64,000 bases of DNA, from assembly GCF_009727055.1 (NCBI RefSeq), contig NC_052355.1, forward strand, positions 51,817,110 to 51,881,109. The letters are read 5' to 3'. Position 1 is the first letter of the stretch. Each line of letters begins with the position of its first letter. Shown here piece by piece: positions 40,353 through 51,560 of the stretch. The notes under the pieces are model-generated. The model had not been told where the DNA came from. It saw only the letters and a list, made by a program, of their open reading frames with translations, and searched no databases. Source of the DNA: Benincasa hispida (lineage: Eukaryota; Streptophyta; Magnoliopsida; Cucurbitales; Cucurbitaceae). The position numbers and the translations under genes were made by a program.

Positions 40353-41560
40353 ATGTCGAATTCCTCTAGAATACTCGCTTTCGATTTAAATAACAGTAAA
40401 ATCAAATCAACAAACAAATTACTAGCAGTTGATTACACTAAAAGAGTTTTAACAGAGGATTATCCTCTATCTCCCAACTTATCTGAAATTATGAATTATG
40501 TAGATGAGAGTGCAGAATTTGAACAACAAGATAAATTTAATTTACTTGTTATCGAAGCATGTTTAGTAGAAAACGATAAAATTCAGATAATTGATTCAGG
40601 TGCCGCTAATCATGTTTGTACTATCTCACAGGAAACAAGTTCCTGGAGACAGTTGACAGAAGGTGAAACAATCTTTAAGGTAGGGACCGGGGAGATTGTT
40701 TCAGCCAAAATAGTGGGAGATAGGAAGTTATTTTTAGGAGATAAATACATTTATTTGAAAAATGTACATTATATTCCTTCTATGAAAAGGAATCTAATAT
40801 CTGTCTCTTGTTTGCTAGAACAAAATTATAAAGTTTATTTAGAAAATTATGAAATGTTCATCAATATGGGAAATAAATAGATTTGCTCTGCAAAATTAGA
40901 AAATAACTTATATATGTTAAAACCAACTGAGGTCAAAGCTGTTTTGAATATAAAGATGTTTAAAACTGCTGGGACTCATAAGAAAATGAAGATTTCTCCA
41001 AATGCTTATCTTTGGCACTTGAGACTGGGTCACATAAATCTCAACAGGATTGAGAGATTGGTTAAGAGCGATCATCTAAATAAGTTGGAAGACAGTTCAT
41101 CACCACCATGTGAGTCTTGTCTCGAAGGTAAAATGACAAAAAGATCTTTTTCTAGAAAAGGTCTTAGAGCCAAAGAACCCCTAGGGCTGATTCAATCAGA
41201 CCTTTGTGGGCCTCTAAATGTTAGAGCGAGAGGAGGGTATGAATATTTCATTAGTTTTATAGATGATTATTCTAGGTATGGGCATGTTTACCTAATGCGC
41301 CAAAAGTCTGAAACTTTTGAAAAGTTCAAAGAGTATAAGGCTGAGGTTGAAAACTAATTAGGTAAAAACATTAAAACACTTCGATCGAAACGAGGTGGTG
41401 AATATATGGACATAGAATTCTAGAACTATTTGATAGAACATGAAATTCAATCTTAACTCACAGCGCCTGGCATACCTCAGCAGAACGGTGTGGCAGAAAG
41501 GAGAAATAGAACCTTGTTAGACATGGTTCGTTCCATGATGATTTATGCTCTTTACCAAAT
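40353..41560 (+). pseudogene. Copia D gag(N)-protease-integrase
   Basis: From the ATG at 40353 the frame reads MSNSSRILAFDLNNSKIKS and soon TKRVLTEDYPLSPNL, like the start of Copia gag. It then goes directly to IDSGAANHVC (protease) without the capsid or a zinc knuckle: an in-frame loss of most of gag. The stop at 40878 is followed by an integrase frame (40914-41357) with WHLRLGHINLNRIERL, CESCLEGKMTKRSF, QSDLCGPL and FISFIDDYSRYGHVYL. Further stops occur at 41355, 41421 and 41455; GIPQQNGVAERRNRTLLDMV follows. Confidence 0.8.
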
Positions 41561-41590
41561 TCTTTTTGGGAACATGCAGTTGAGACTGCA

Positions 41591-42320
41591 GTGTATAATT
41601 TGAAAATGGTTCTCTCGAAAAGTATTTCTGAAACACCTTACGAGCTCTGGAGAGGATGTAGAGAAAAACTATATTACTTCAGGATTTGGGGTTGTCCAGC
41701 ACATCTGTTGGTGCAAAATCCTAGAAAGTTGAAATATCGTTCAAAAGTATGCCTATTTGTAGGCTACCCAAAAGAAACAAAAGGTGGTCTCTTTTATGAT
41801 CCTCAGGAAGATAAAGTATTTGTATCGACAAATGCAACCTTCCTGGAGGAAGAGTATATAAAGAATCATCAACCTCGCAGTAAGCTAGTAATGGAAGAAA
41901 TGTCTAGAGAAACGACAAATGCATTAACAAAATTGTTGATCGAGTGGGTCCTTCAATAAGAGTTATTGATAGAGTAGGTCCATCAACAAGAGTTGTTGAT
42001 GAAGCCGATATTTCACATCCTTCTTAAGAGTTGAGAATGTCTCGTCATAGTGGGAGGGTTGTGCAACAGCCTGATTGGTATATGGGTTTAATTGAAACTC
42101 AAGGCATTATACCAGATGATAGTTTAAAGGATCCATTGTCTTTTAATCAAGCAATGAACGATGTGGACAAAGAGAAATGGATTAAAGTCATGGACCTTGA
42201 AATGGAATCTATGTATTTCAATTTTGTCTGGGATCTTGTAGATCAACCTGAAGGGGTAAAACCCATTGGTTGCAAATGGATCTACAAGAGAAAACGAGAC
42301 CCAGACCTACAAAGCTAGAC
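41591..42320 (+). pseudogene. Copia D integrase C-terminus and RT start
   Basis: VLSKSISETPYELWRG, FRIWGCPAHLLVQNPRKLKY and KVCLFVGYPKETKGG mark the integrase tail. After an interruption at 41957, MRMSRHSGRVVQQPDWYMGL leads to RT (FNQAMNDVDKEKWIKVMDLE, PIGCKWIYKRKRD). The frame breaks at 42318. Confidence 0.8.
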
Positions 42321-43640
42321 TTATGGCAAAAGGGTTTACCCAAAGAGAGGGGTAGATTTTGAAGAAACCTTCTCTCTAGTAAAGTCTATTAGAATACTCT
42401 TGTCCATAGCCACATTTTATGATGGATGTCAAGACAGCTTTTCTGAATGGCTATCTTGAAGAGAGTATGTATATGTCTCAACCAGAAGGGTTTATACAGC
42501 AGGGTGGAGAGCAAAAGGTTTGCAAGCTTAATCGATCTATTTATGGATTAAAACAAGCTTCTAGATCCTGAAATATGAGATTTGACGTTGCAATCAAATC
42601 TTATGGCTTTGAACAAAATGTTGACGAACCTTGTGTATACAAGAAAATCGTCAACAAAACTGTTTCTTTTCTAGTGTTGTATGTTGATGATATTTTACTC
42701 ATTGGGAATGAGGTAGAATATCTAACTGACGTTAAGAGATGGCTGGCTTCACAATTCCAAATGAAAGATTTGGGAGAAGCACAGTATGTTCTTGGAATCC
42801 AAATAGTTCGAAATCATAAGAACAGAACATTAGCATTATCTCAAGTATCTTATATAGACAAGATGTTGTCTAGGTATAAAATGCAAAATTCTAAGAAAGG
42901 ATTTTTACCTTTCAGGCATGGAATTCACCTGTCTAAGGAACAAAGTCCTAAGACAACTCAAGAGGTTGAGGAGATGAATCGAATTCCATATGTATCTATA
43001 GTTGGGATTTTGATGTATGTAATGTTGTGTACTCGTCCCGATATATGCTATGCTGTAGGAATTGTCAGCAGATCTCAATTCAATCCTGGTCATGACCATT
43101 GGACTGTGGTTATAAACATTCTCAAATATCTGCAGAGAAAAAGAGATTATATGCTCGTGTATGGTGCTAAGGATTTGATCCTTACTGGATGCACTGATTC
43201 TGACTTCCAGACTGATATTGATTCGAGAAAATCAACTTCAAGGTTAGTATTCACTCTTAACGGAGGAACAGTTGTGTTGAAAAGCATCAAGCAGAGTTGT
43301 ATTGTGGACTCTACAATGGAAGCTGAGTTTGTAGCTGCAAGTGAAGCAACAAAAGAAGCAGTATGGCTCAGAAAGTTCCTGACAGATCTGGAAGTAGTTC
43401 CTAATATGCACCTGCTTGTCACTCTCTATTGTGACAACAGTGGAACAGTTGCAAATTCAAGGAACCACGAAATCGGGGAAAGCATATTGAGCGGAAATAC
43501 CATCTCATCAGGGAGATTGTACATAGAAGAGATGTAATCGTCACCCAGATTGCTTCCCAAGACAACTTAGCTGATCCATTTACGAAGGCCCTCTTGGCTA
43601 AAGTGTTCGAGGGTCACATAGTAGGATTAGGTCTACGAGT
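42321..43640 (+). pseudogene. Copia D reverse transcriptase-RNase H
   Basis: After a frame change near 42320 and a stop at 42571, a 320-codon open part runs from 42575 to 43537. It carries FLVLYVDDILLIGNEVEYL with the catalytic YVDD intact, QMKDLGEAQYVLGIQIVRN, RPDICYAVGIVSR, and the RNase H motifs TGCTDSDFQTDIDS, STMEAEFVAASEA and YCDNSGTVANS. The last segment (QIASQDNLADPFTKAL-like, near 43550) is in another frame. This is the best preserved RT in the window. Confidence 0.85.
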
Positions 43641-43656
43641 TTTGTATCACTAGGGT

Positions 43657-43667
43657 AAGTGGGAGAA
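43657..43667 (+). promoter_or_regulatory. Second, upstream polypurine tract of Copia D
   Basis: 'aagtgggagaa', the same core as the LTR-proximal tract at 43778 but 121 bp upstream. The sequence right after it ('ttatgggtattgtaatgccc') corresponds to the left end of insertion C1 ('ttatactgggcgtattgtgccc'). Confidence 0.65.
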
Positions 43668-43777
43668 TTTATGGGTATTGTAATGCCCTAGTTTATTGTG
43701 TTTGTACATTTTATTCTCTCCATGTAAACTCAACATTGTATAAATTTCTATATATTGATCCACTGAAGTTTTAGTCC

Positions 43778-43789
43778 AAGTGGGAGTAT
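43778..43789 (+). promoter_or_regulatory. LTR-proximal polypurine tract of Copia D
   Basis: 'aagtgggagtat' directly before the 3' LTR TGTTGGG. Confidence 0.8.
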
Positions 43790-44005
43790 TGTTGGGTTTT
43801 ATGTCCTAAAACTTGTAGTTTGTAGAATGATAAATATTTTCTATAATAAATATACTTATTATTGATTTCATAAATTGTATGAAAGTCTAAATCCAATAAA
43901 CTAAGACCCGTGACTATTGTATGAGTACTTGAACTTTATGTGGAGACATAAGAGTGGATGAGGTTCGAGTAAATAGTCAAAATGATCTATGGTACATGAA
44001 TAAAG

Positions 44006-46147
44006 TGTTGGGGTTGATGCCCTAAAGTTTTATGTCCTGTTGTTTGTAAACAATTTGTACGAACGCTCGTGTTGTATAATATATGATATTTACTTCACAT
44101 CTTGGTTTTTGCTCAGTTGCATGTTTTATTTTCTTTACCACAAACCAATAAACATAAAATCCCTGGTTATTTGTATGTGACTCAAGCATGTATGTGGTGA
44201 CATACAAGTGGATCATGTCTTGAGTGATAACCAAAATGGTCTGTAGTATATGGATATATGAGAGAAACCTTATCCAAGTAACGCTACGGATGTGGCTCGC
44301 TTTGTGGAATGGTCACAAGTATTGTGACTTGTCACAGATAGTCCGATCCTGATCATTCGTGTTGGGGACATGCGAGCGGGGGCGTGCTATACAAAGAGTT
44401 TGTATAAGACCTAATCACGAAGTATTAACGTCTCTTTATATAACACCGTTCATCACAGATACTCACTTCACTAGGATGACCATAGGTAACATAACCCCAA
44501 TCCTGAGTGATTGGGGACTCCTGCCATTGAGGGCGGTTCTTTGATTTGTATGGGGGTGAGTGGCCAGGTCGCCGATTCAAACCTACCATTTTGGGGATTC
44601 ATCTGATTTGGGAGCTGGAACTCAGCTACACAAGATGGAATTCACTTTTCCCCGAGGCAGGAGTAAGTAGATAGATAGCTCCATTAAGGGCTGATTCTGA
44701 GCTTGAACGATGTGGTGCCACCACATTCTCTTGGCCCGAGAGGTGTTCACACATAATTGGCCTATGTTGTATTGTTCATTAGAGGAATCAGTGGTAGTTA
44801 AGAAGTGAGATGTAACTACAGGGGCAAAATGATAATTTGGCTAGCTGTAGTTACGAGCATCTTTAAAAGTTATCGTACTCATGATTGGTTATATCTGATG
44901 GCACACAAAAATATATCTGTGGTAAGAAGAGTTCAGCTGTTGGTCTTCAAGTGGAATGCCTGACATGTTAATAGATGGTGGATTTCGTGGCTAAAGAGTT
45001 TAGTCAGCTATTCACATACCGTTGGAGCTTCGAGCAATGTCTATTAGGTCCCCTAGGTAGCTTGATAAAGTGAGAATTAGTGTTTGGGGTTAATTTGAAA
45101 TGTTCTTGACAAGAGGAAGTTCAGTTTATATATGATATAATTGGACTAGTTAATTATATATGATATAATTGGCTAAATGTATGAAATACATTATTTTGGA
45201 GGAAATTAGATATAAATAGTGATTTATATCAAGTAGAGGAGAAATTGCTATAGTAGATATTGATATCAAAACTATAGGGTACAATATAATATGATTATAT
45301 TTATTAATAATTTAATTAGTTAATTATATGATAATTAACCTAAAATCTCTCTCGGACGTGTGTTAGTGGGGAAACAGCGTCGATTATTGTAACCGATGAA
45401 TAAAATGAAATTTGTTTCATTTTGAATGTTCGAAAAAGATCGGAAGGTTTGCGTTGGTTTGAAAACGTAAACGATCGCTGAAAGTCGAGAGCCTATATGA
45501 TAGTTGCTCAGTGCCTAAATGATCGCATACCTCGTGCGTAAACGATCGCCTTCCTAGCTCCTAAACGATCGCACACTAAGTCCTAAACGATCGTTTAGCT
45601 TTCCTAAACAATCGTATGGTGTGTCGTGTTTGCTAAACGATCACTTACTTTTTTCTAAACGATCGTTCAGTAAAATCTACATGATCGTGTAGTTTCTTCT
45701 AAGCGATGAGCATCTTGCTATACGATAACTTCATATTCTCTCCCACTTGCTTATCGCCTACATGATCAGTTCTTCCTCCTACCTCTACCAAACTCACCGA
45801 AGACCACACTTTGGGTTCTCACTCTGAGAATACCTAAGGCTCATTTCTGGTGGTGTCGTTCTCGCTGCGTTTGTGTGTTTGCGGTTGTTCGTGCTGTTGT
45901 AGTCGACACATCTGCTGGGCATTGGTTGTTCGGGTAGAGGTCTTTTGCTGTGTTGAGTTCTATAGTTTGAAGAGTGTCTCCAACTAATATGAGAACTCTC
46001 TCCCTTGTTATTTCTTATTCAAATCATGCCGTTAATGACTGTATATTTGCATAACTGTATGTTCGAATGTATTTGGCGTATTTCGGTCACGGTGAAATTG
46101 GAGCGATCCGAACGCGCTCATGGAACTCTTCATTAAGAGATCCTTCA
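44006..46147 (+). repeat. Solo LTR C3
   Basis: 2,142 bp, TGTTGGGGTTGATG..GAGATCCTTCA, flanked by TAAAG (44001-44005) and TAAGG (46148-46152). The uninterrupted 5' LTR of D reads 'gaataaggttggg' at this place, confirming the insertion. No internal region, so it is a solo LTR. Confidence 0.9.
45466..45768 (+). repeat. CGATCG palindrome array in solo LTR C3
   Basis: About 300 bp with repeated 'ctaaacgatcg' words, such as aaacgatcgcctt, aaacgatcgtttagc, acatgatcgtgtag, and one-base variants. At least six exact CGATCG cores. Confidence 0.75.
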
Positions 46148-48709
46148 TAAGGTTGGGTACCTTATTCTGGTAACACCATTGATGTGGCCTACTCTGTAGT
46201 TGTTACAAAGAGTTGTAAAGTGCTACATACGATATGATCCTAATTCGTACATGTTGTGACATGAGAAGTGGGGGCGTCCTATGGAATGAGTTTGTATAAG
46301 ATCGGACCAAGAAATAAGTCACTTTACTTTATAACGTTGTTTACTGTATAAGACTGATTATTTCACCTAGATAACCTAGGTAACTAATCCTGAGCTAACT
46401 ATGAACTCGTATTTATTTGGGATTACCCTTAGATTTGTATAGGTGAGGGTTGGCTCAACAAAGCAGGCTCAATAAGACTCCTATTTCAGGGGTAAGATCG
46501 GATAGATAGTTGAGGACATAGGGTGCAAGATGGAGTTCACGCCTACCTGATTTAGGGATAGGAGAAAGGTTGTTCTCTCAAGTACTGAATCCAGGTCTTG
46601 AACAAGGGGCCCCACCCTCTCACTGGGCTGAGAGAGTTTGGTTTAGTGATAGGATCACAAACCAGTTGTTCATTAGAGAATCAGTAAGGACTTGAGGAAT
46701 AAGACGTAATCTCAAGGGTAAAACAGATATTTGATCCAGTCATTATTACGAACAACTTGTCAAGGGTCGACTTGTTGATTATGGTTAAATCATGTGGACA
46801 TAATATATCTACAGTGAGAGGAGTGCAACTATGAGCTTTAGTGGAGTAACCCATTAGTTAACAAATGAGGATTAATCTGGTCTAATGAGTTTAGCCAATT
46901 AGTCGTAGATCGTTGGAGTCTATGATCTGTAGGTCCGCGAGGTCCCTTTACTAGCTCATAACAGACTAGCTCTAGAATAGCGTGATAATTTGAAACGTTC
47001 AAATTAGAATTTAGGGAGTTAGTAATTATATGAGATATAATTACATGTTTAATTTGAGAATTAAACGGAATAGGAGAATTTAAATATTTAAATATGATTT
47101 AAATATATAAAGATGGATATATGTAAAAATTAATTTAATTAATTTAATATTTGATATTAAATTAATTAGTTGTATTTAAAAATTAATTTCATTTTTTTTA
47201 ATTTTTTTAAAAACAAAATGGATTTGGGAAATATCATTTTTTATTTTATAATAAAATTGGAATATTAGAAAACAAAACACAAAATGGAAAATCTTGTTTT
47301 CTATTATCCATCACCTAAGTTGTTCACACAAATAGCATCTTTTTTTCCTTGTCTTCTCCTAGCATGAGCTACAACTCATGAAACTCTCTCCTTTGTATGT
47401 TGATCTGCAATATGATGAAGAGATTGAAGTGAAATTCGGGCATGCAATCTATAGAGAATTTTAGAGAAAATTTGGGTTGAAGAAAGGGTTCTTCACCAAG
47501 ATTGTTGTGGTGAGCTTTTGTTCTTCATCCCTTGATTCAAGCTTGTTTTGAGTCCCACAACTCAATCTAGAGCATCAAGAGAATAGTGGGGAAGATCTTG
47601 AGGTGGTCTGCAATGTGCATTTTGAGAAGATAGCAGCTGGAGAAGGAGCTTTAAAGAAGTTCTACAAGAGGTATGTCTTGAAACTCAATTGTTTTCTGTA
47701 AGAGCATGCTTTATATTTTGCCAAAATTAGTGAATTAGAGTGCTTAGATGATCTCTGTTGTTGTTGATACAATCCTACAATCCGTTAATTGCCGGTCACT
47801 CCACTAAAGATCAGTAGTTGCACTCTTCGTACTACAGATAAATTTTTATGTCCATTGGATATAATCAACCAACAGTGCAATGACCCTTCACAAATTGCTC
47901 GTAAGTATAGTTGGGCCAAAATACTGTTTTGCCCCTGTAGTTACATCTAACTCCTTAAGTACCACTGATTCCTCTAATGAAAAATAATTCATAGTCCCAC
48001 TATGACCAAGTCCTCTCGGGCCAAGAGAGGTTGTGGCTACTATGTTCAAAACCCGGAATCAGCCCTTAAGGGTGTAGTTTATCTACTTGCCATTGCATTG
48101 GGGGAAGGAGTGAATTCCGTCATGTGTAGCTGAGTTCCCAGCTCCCCAGTCAGATGAATCCCCAAAATGGTAGGCTTGTTGAGTTGGCAATCTGGTCATT
48201 CTCACCCATACAAATCAAATGACCACCTTCATGAGCAGGAGTTCACAACTCACTCAAGATTCAGGTCATGTCACCTATGGTCATCCTAGTGAAATGTAAG
48301 TTTCTATTATTAACGACGTTATATAAAAAGACTAATCATTTCGTGATCCATTCTAATACAAACTCTTTGTATAGGATACCCCCACTTGCATGTCTCCACA
48401 TAAATGATCAGGATCAGATCATTTGTAGCATTTTACAATATTTGGAACATCTACAAAACGGGCCGTATCTATAGTGTCACAAGGATAAGGTACCCAGACT
48501 TATCCATCTACTACAGATCATTGAGGTTATTATTTACACAAGATCCACTTATATGTCTCTACATACTTGTTTAAATTACATGAAATAAACTCGGATCTTA
48601 GTTTATTGGATGGAGTATATGCTTATAAAATAAATTTTATTAACAACAATATGTTTATACAGAGTTTATAAACTATAAGATTACAAGGAGTTTTGGGACA
48701 CAATTCTCA

Positions 48710-49870
48710 AAAACAAATGCATCAAATGCTCAGGAATGGTATTCAATAAAATTACAAAGATCACTATATGAATTGAAACAATTAGGACAGATGTGGTACA
48801 ATCACCTGAATGGATATTTATTGAAAGAAAGATATCAAAATAATCCAATATGTCCGTGTGTTTTTATAAAGAAATCACAATCAGGATTTGCTATTATAAC
48901 TGTATATGTTGATGACTTCGAATATAATTGGAACTCCTGAAGAGCTTTCAAAGGCAATAAAATATCTTAAGGAAGAATTTAAGAAGAAAGATCTCAGAAA
49001 AACAAAATTTTGCCTTAGTTTGCAAATTGAGCATTTAGCAGATAGAATATTTATTCATTAGTCAACTTATACAGGAAAAATTTTGAAAGGATTTTATATG
49101 GACAAAACATATCCATTGAATATTCTAATGGAAGTCCGTTCATTGGATATAAAGAAAGATATATTTCGATCCCGAGAAGATAATGAAGAATTTCTTGGTC
49201 CTGAAGTACTATATCTTAGTGCAATTGATGCACTTATGTATCTTGCTAATAATACAAGACCAAATATTGCATTTTCAGTAAATTTATTATTTAGATATAG
49301 TTTTTCTTCTACAAAAATACATTGGAACGGAATTAATCGTATAATTCGTTATCTCCGAGGAACAATCGATATGAGTTTGTTTTATTCAAAAAAATCAAAT
49401 TTTGATCAAGATGGTTATGCATATTCTAAATATTTATCTAATCCACACAAAGCTAGATCTCAAACATGTTATCTATTCACATGTGGAGGAATTGCTATGT
49501 CATGGCGATCAGTAAAACAAACTATAACAACCACTTCCTCAAATCATGTTGAAATTCTAACAATTCACGAGACTAGTCGAGAATGTGTATAGCTAAGGTC
49601 AATAACTCAGCACATTCATGAAATGTGTGGCTTGTCTTATGATAAAAATCTTCCAACAATATTATACGAAGACAAAACAGCTTGCATAACCCAAATCAAA
49701 GGAGGATATATTTAAAGAGATAGAACAAAGCATATTTCACTGAAGCTTTTCTACACTCATGATCTTGAAGAAAATGGCGACATCATTGTACAACAAATTT
49801 GTTCGAAAGATAATATGGCAGAGTTATTTACAAAAGACATTACCAACCGCAACTTTTAAAAATTTGGTGC
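48710..49870 (+). pseudogene. Copia F reverse transcriptase C-terminal half and RNase H
   Basis: Resumes QEWYSIKLQRSLYELKQLGQ. The palm YVDDF near 48910 is intact but a frame change follows at once. The 169-codon part 49083-49592 holds YLSAIDALMYLANNTRPNIA, RIIRYLRGTIDMSLFYS, SNPHKARSQTCYLFTCGG and ISM-type RNase H text (SWRSVKQTITTTSSNHVE). After a stop come LYEDKTACITQIKGG and, to the end, NMAELFTKDI. Confidence 0.8.
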
Positions 49871-50069
49871 ACAACATCAGAATGCGGCGACTCAAAGATC
49901 TTAAGTGATATTTTCATGAGGGGGAGTAAATATATTGTATTCTTTTAGGAGTATGTATTATATGAAATATGTATTTTTTTTCCTTCACTAGGGTTTTTTT
50001 TCCATTGGGTTTTTCCTAGTAAGTTTTAACGAGACATATTTCATATATATATGGGCATCTAAGGGGGAG

Positions 50070-50409
50070 TATTATGAATATTATAATAATAAATAGATGC
50101 CAATTGCTTAGTGTCCCAAAGCCATGTGTCACCCTTCATGTTGTCCATGTGCCTTGTAATTATTCATACTTGGTGTCCATGTAAGTCCACATCCTACTTG
50201 CTACTTTACCTATAAATAGTGGCATTTGGTGAATCTTAAAATTGCACATACATTGGTGAGAATTCCACTTCAAAATTCCACTAATTTACATATTATCCAA
50301 TTTTATAATTTTAGTTATTTGATTTTTTATTATATTTTATATATTTAATATTATTACATTATATTTTCTCCATATCGGTGTTCTCATTTTGCTCTTTAAT
50401 TTCACAACA
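50070..50409 (+). repeat. 3' LTR of Copia F
   Basis: 340 bp, preceded by 'aagggggag' and followed by the TCCAG duplication. Confidence 0.88.
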
Positions 50410-50589
50410 TCCAGTAATTTTTTTGTGTGCATATGGGTTTCATAATAATGATTTTGTTTTAGATTTTTTTTTTTTTTATTTATGTTATCATTTTGATACT
50501 GTTTTCCACACTTTTAGCACCATTTTTGAATTATATTTAGATAAACATATGTATTGTTCTATACATTGCAGTGAGTTTATTTCATACTG

Positions 50590-50896
50590 TTTTTGATGTA
50601 ATAGAATTTGGGGTAATTTAGTAAATTTCAGAATTAGATACCCTATCCCACGCTTAATTCTCTATAAATATAGAACCCTCACTCTTGTATGGATTAGATT
50701 TTGATCTTTAGAATAAAACTCTCATTTGGTATACACCAAGTGCAATTAGAGGAAACTTGGACCTGATGTCGGGAAAAAGGCCTATTAACAGTGACCCCGT
50801 GACAACCCTCAAAGAGGCAGAGCAAACAATCGCCCTATCATAGAAGAAATCAACCCGACGCTTGTGGGCAGTCGAAAGCTCTATCGATGATATATA
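50590..50896 (+). other. Left part of unidentified element or gene G
   Basis: Contains a promoter-like stretch ('tataaata' at 50662, then 'gaataaaactctcatttgg') resembling an LTR or 5' leader. Towards 50896 an open frame reads TRRLWAVESSIDDI. That frame continues on the far side of LTR C4 (YRLLERMFLALDQMENNFGL), giving a helical, gag-N-terminus-like peptide. Non-coding DNA lies at 50415-50589. Confidence 0.45.
50662..50669 (+). promoter_or_regulatory. TATA box upstream of G
   Basis: 'tataaata' inside 'ctctataaatatagaaccc', about 200 bp ahead of the G reading frame. Confidence 0.4.
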
Positions 50897-51339
50897 TCAA
50901 GGAAATCAAACACGAGGATTTTCACGAGGAGCGGAATAAATCATTCCAAATTATAATCATATATGAACATTACAATTACAGTCAAAACCAGAAACAAATG
51001 GTTATGCATTCAATACATAAATTACACCATGAAAGTACAAATAAACAAGGAGAATACTACTAACATTTGTAGACTCGTCTCCATGCTCCTTGCTCACAAA
51101 CGCTCGAACATAGCAACCTCGAACGCTCGAACAACACGATCTACACAACACAAACACCGCACACTCATCCTATGCGATTGCCTCGGTCATGAACTCCCTA
51201 ACAATACGAACGACCTCCACAGAACCTCGACGGTGTCGAGTTGAGTATAACACCACCAAGAAGGCTACCTTGGTATTCTCAGTGTGAGAATCCAGAGGGT
51301 GGGCTCTATTTGGACTTGGTTTGAGGCAGAAGACAGAGG

Positions 51340-51560
51340 AAACAATAATCGTGTAAACGATTGAGCAAGTGGGAGAAGACTGAACATATCGTATAGGNNN
51401 NNNNNNNNNNNNNNNNNGACTGAACATATCGTATAGGTTGATGCCCAATCGTTTAGCAAAAGCTAAGCGATCGTTTAGCTCATCGCTTAGTTCCGTGTCT
51501 GTCGTTTATAAAACACTACACGATCGTCTAGCTCGCTCAAGCTGTCGCTTAGTAAATCGT
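51340..51560 (-). repeat. CGATCG palindrome array in solo LTR C4
   Basis: Repeats of gctaagcgatcgtttagc, acacgatcgtctagc and tgtcgcttag words, the same class as in D and C3. The assembly gap falls inside it. Confidence 0.7.
51399..51417. other. Assembly gap with duplicated flanks
   Basis: 19 N. The 20 bases just before the gap (gactgaacatatcgtatagg) are repeated immediately after it, so the two contig ends probably overlap and the true sequence has one copy. Confidence 0.85.

Larger units (their letters stand above)
35742..47779 (+). mobile_element. Long-LTR Copia retrotransposon D, nested in C2
   Basis: LTRs at 35742-37615 and 43790-47779 (the latter split by C3). Both begin TGTTGGGTTTTATG or its variant TGTAGGGTTTTATG and end ..CAATCCTACA. 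The target duplication is ATCTG (35737-35741) / ATCCG (47780-47784). A primer-binding site and two polypurine tracts are present. Its LTRs share conserved blocks with the family-C LTRs, so C and D belong to one group. The leader between LTR and coding region is unusually long (about 2.7 kb), and most of gag is missing, so it cannot transpose on its own. Confidence 0.88.
43790..47779 (+). repeat. 3' LTR of Copia D, split by solo LTR C3
   Basis: Left part 43790-44000 and right part from 46148, joined at TAA[A/G]G. Net about 1.84 kb, collinear with the 5' LTR. Confidence 0.85.
34687..48709 (-). repeat. Solo LTR C2 (minus), split by Copia D
   Basis: Right part 47785-48709 and left part 34687-35741 together make about 1.98 kb of family-C LTR in minus orientation. 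It begins (minus strand) TGAGAATTGTGTCCC at 48709 and ends ..CCTCA at 34687. Blocks such as 'ggaagcagatc'-type near the end and the 'ctccccagtcaga', 'tcacctatggtcatcctagt' and 'cactgattcctctaatga' stretches match C4. The outer flanks TCGGG and AAAAC do not match, so no target duplication is seen. Confidence 0.7.
30825..50409 (+). mobile_element. Ty1/Copia retrotransposon F, with three nested insertions
   Basis: LTRs at 30825-31155 and 50070-50409, both starting TATTATGAATATTATAATAA and ending TTTCACAACA. The 5-bp duplication TCCAG is exact (30820-30824 and 50410-50414). A polypurine tract 'aagggggag' precedes the 3' LTR. Removing C2, D and C3 (34687-48709) leaves about 5.6 kb. It codes for gag, protease, integrase, RT and RNase H in order, all with stops. 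Confidence 0.9.

Noticed and set aside
48268..48474. 68-codon plus-strand frame
   Set aside because: Inside minus-strand solo LTR C2; no family features.
51170..51459. Two overlapping minus-strand frames across the 19-N gap
   Set aside because: They lie within solo LTR C4 and include undetermined residues; no protein family.
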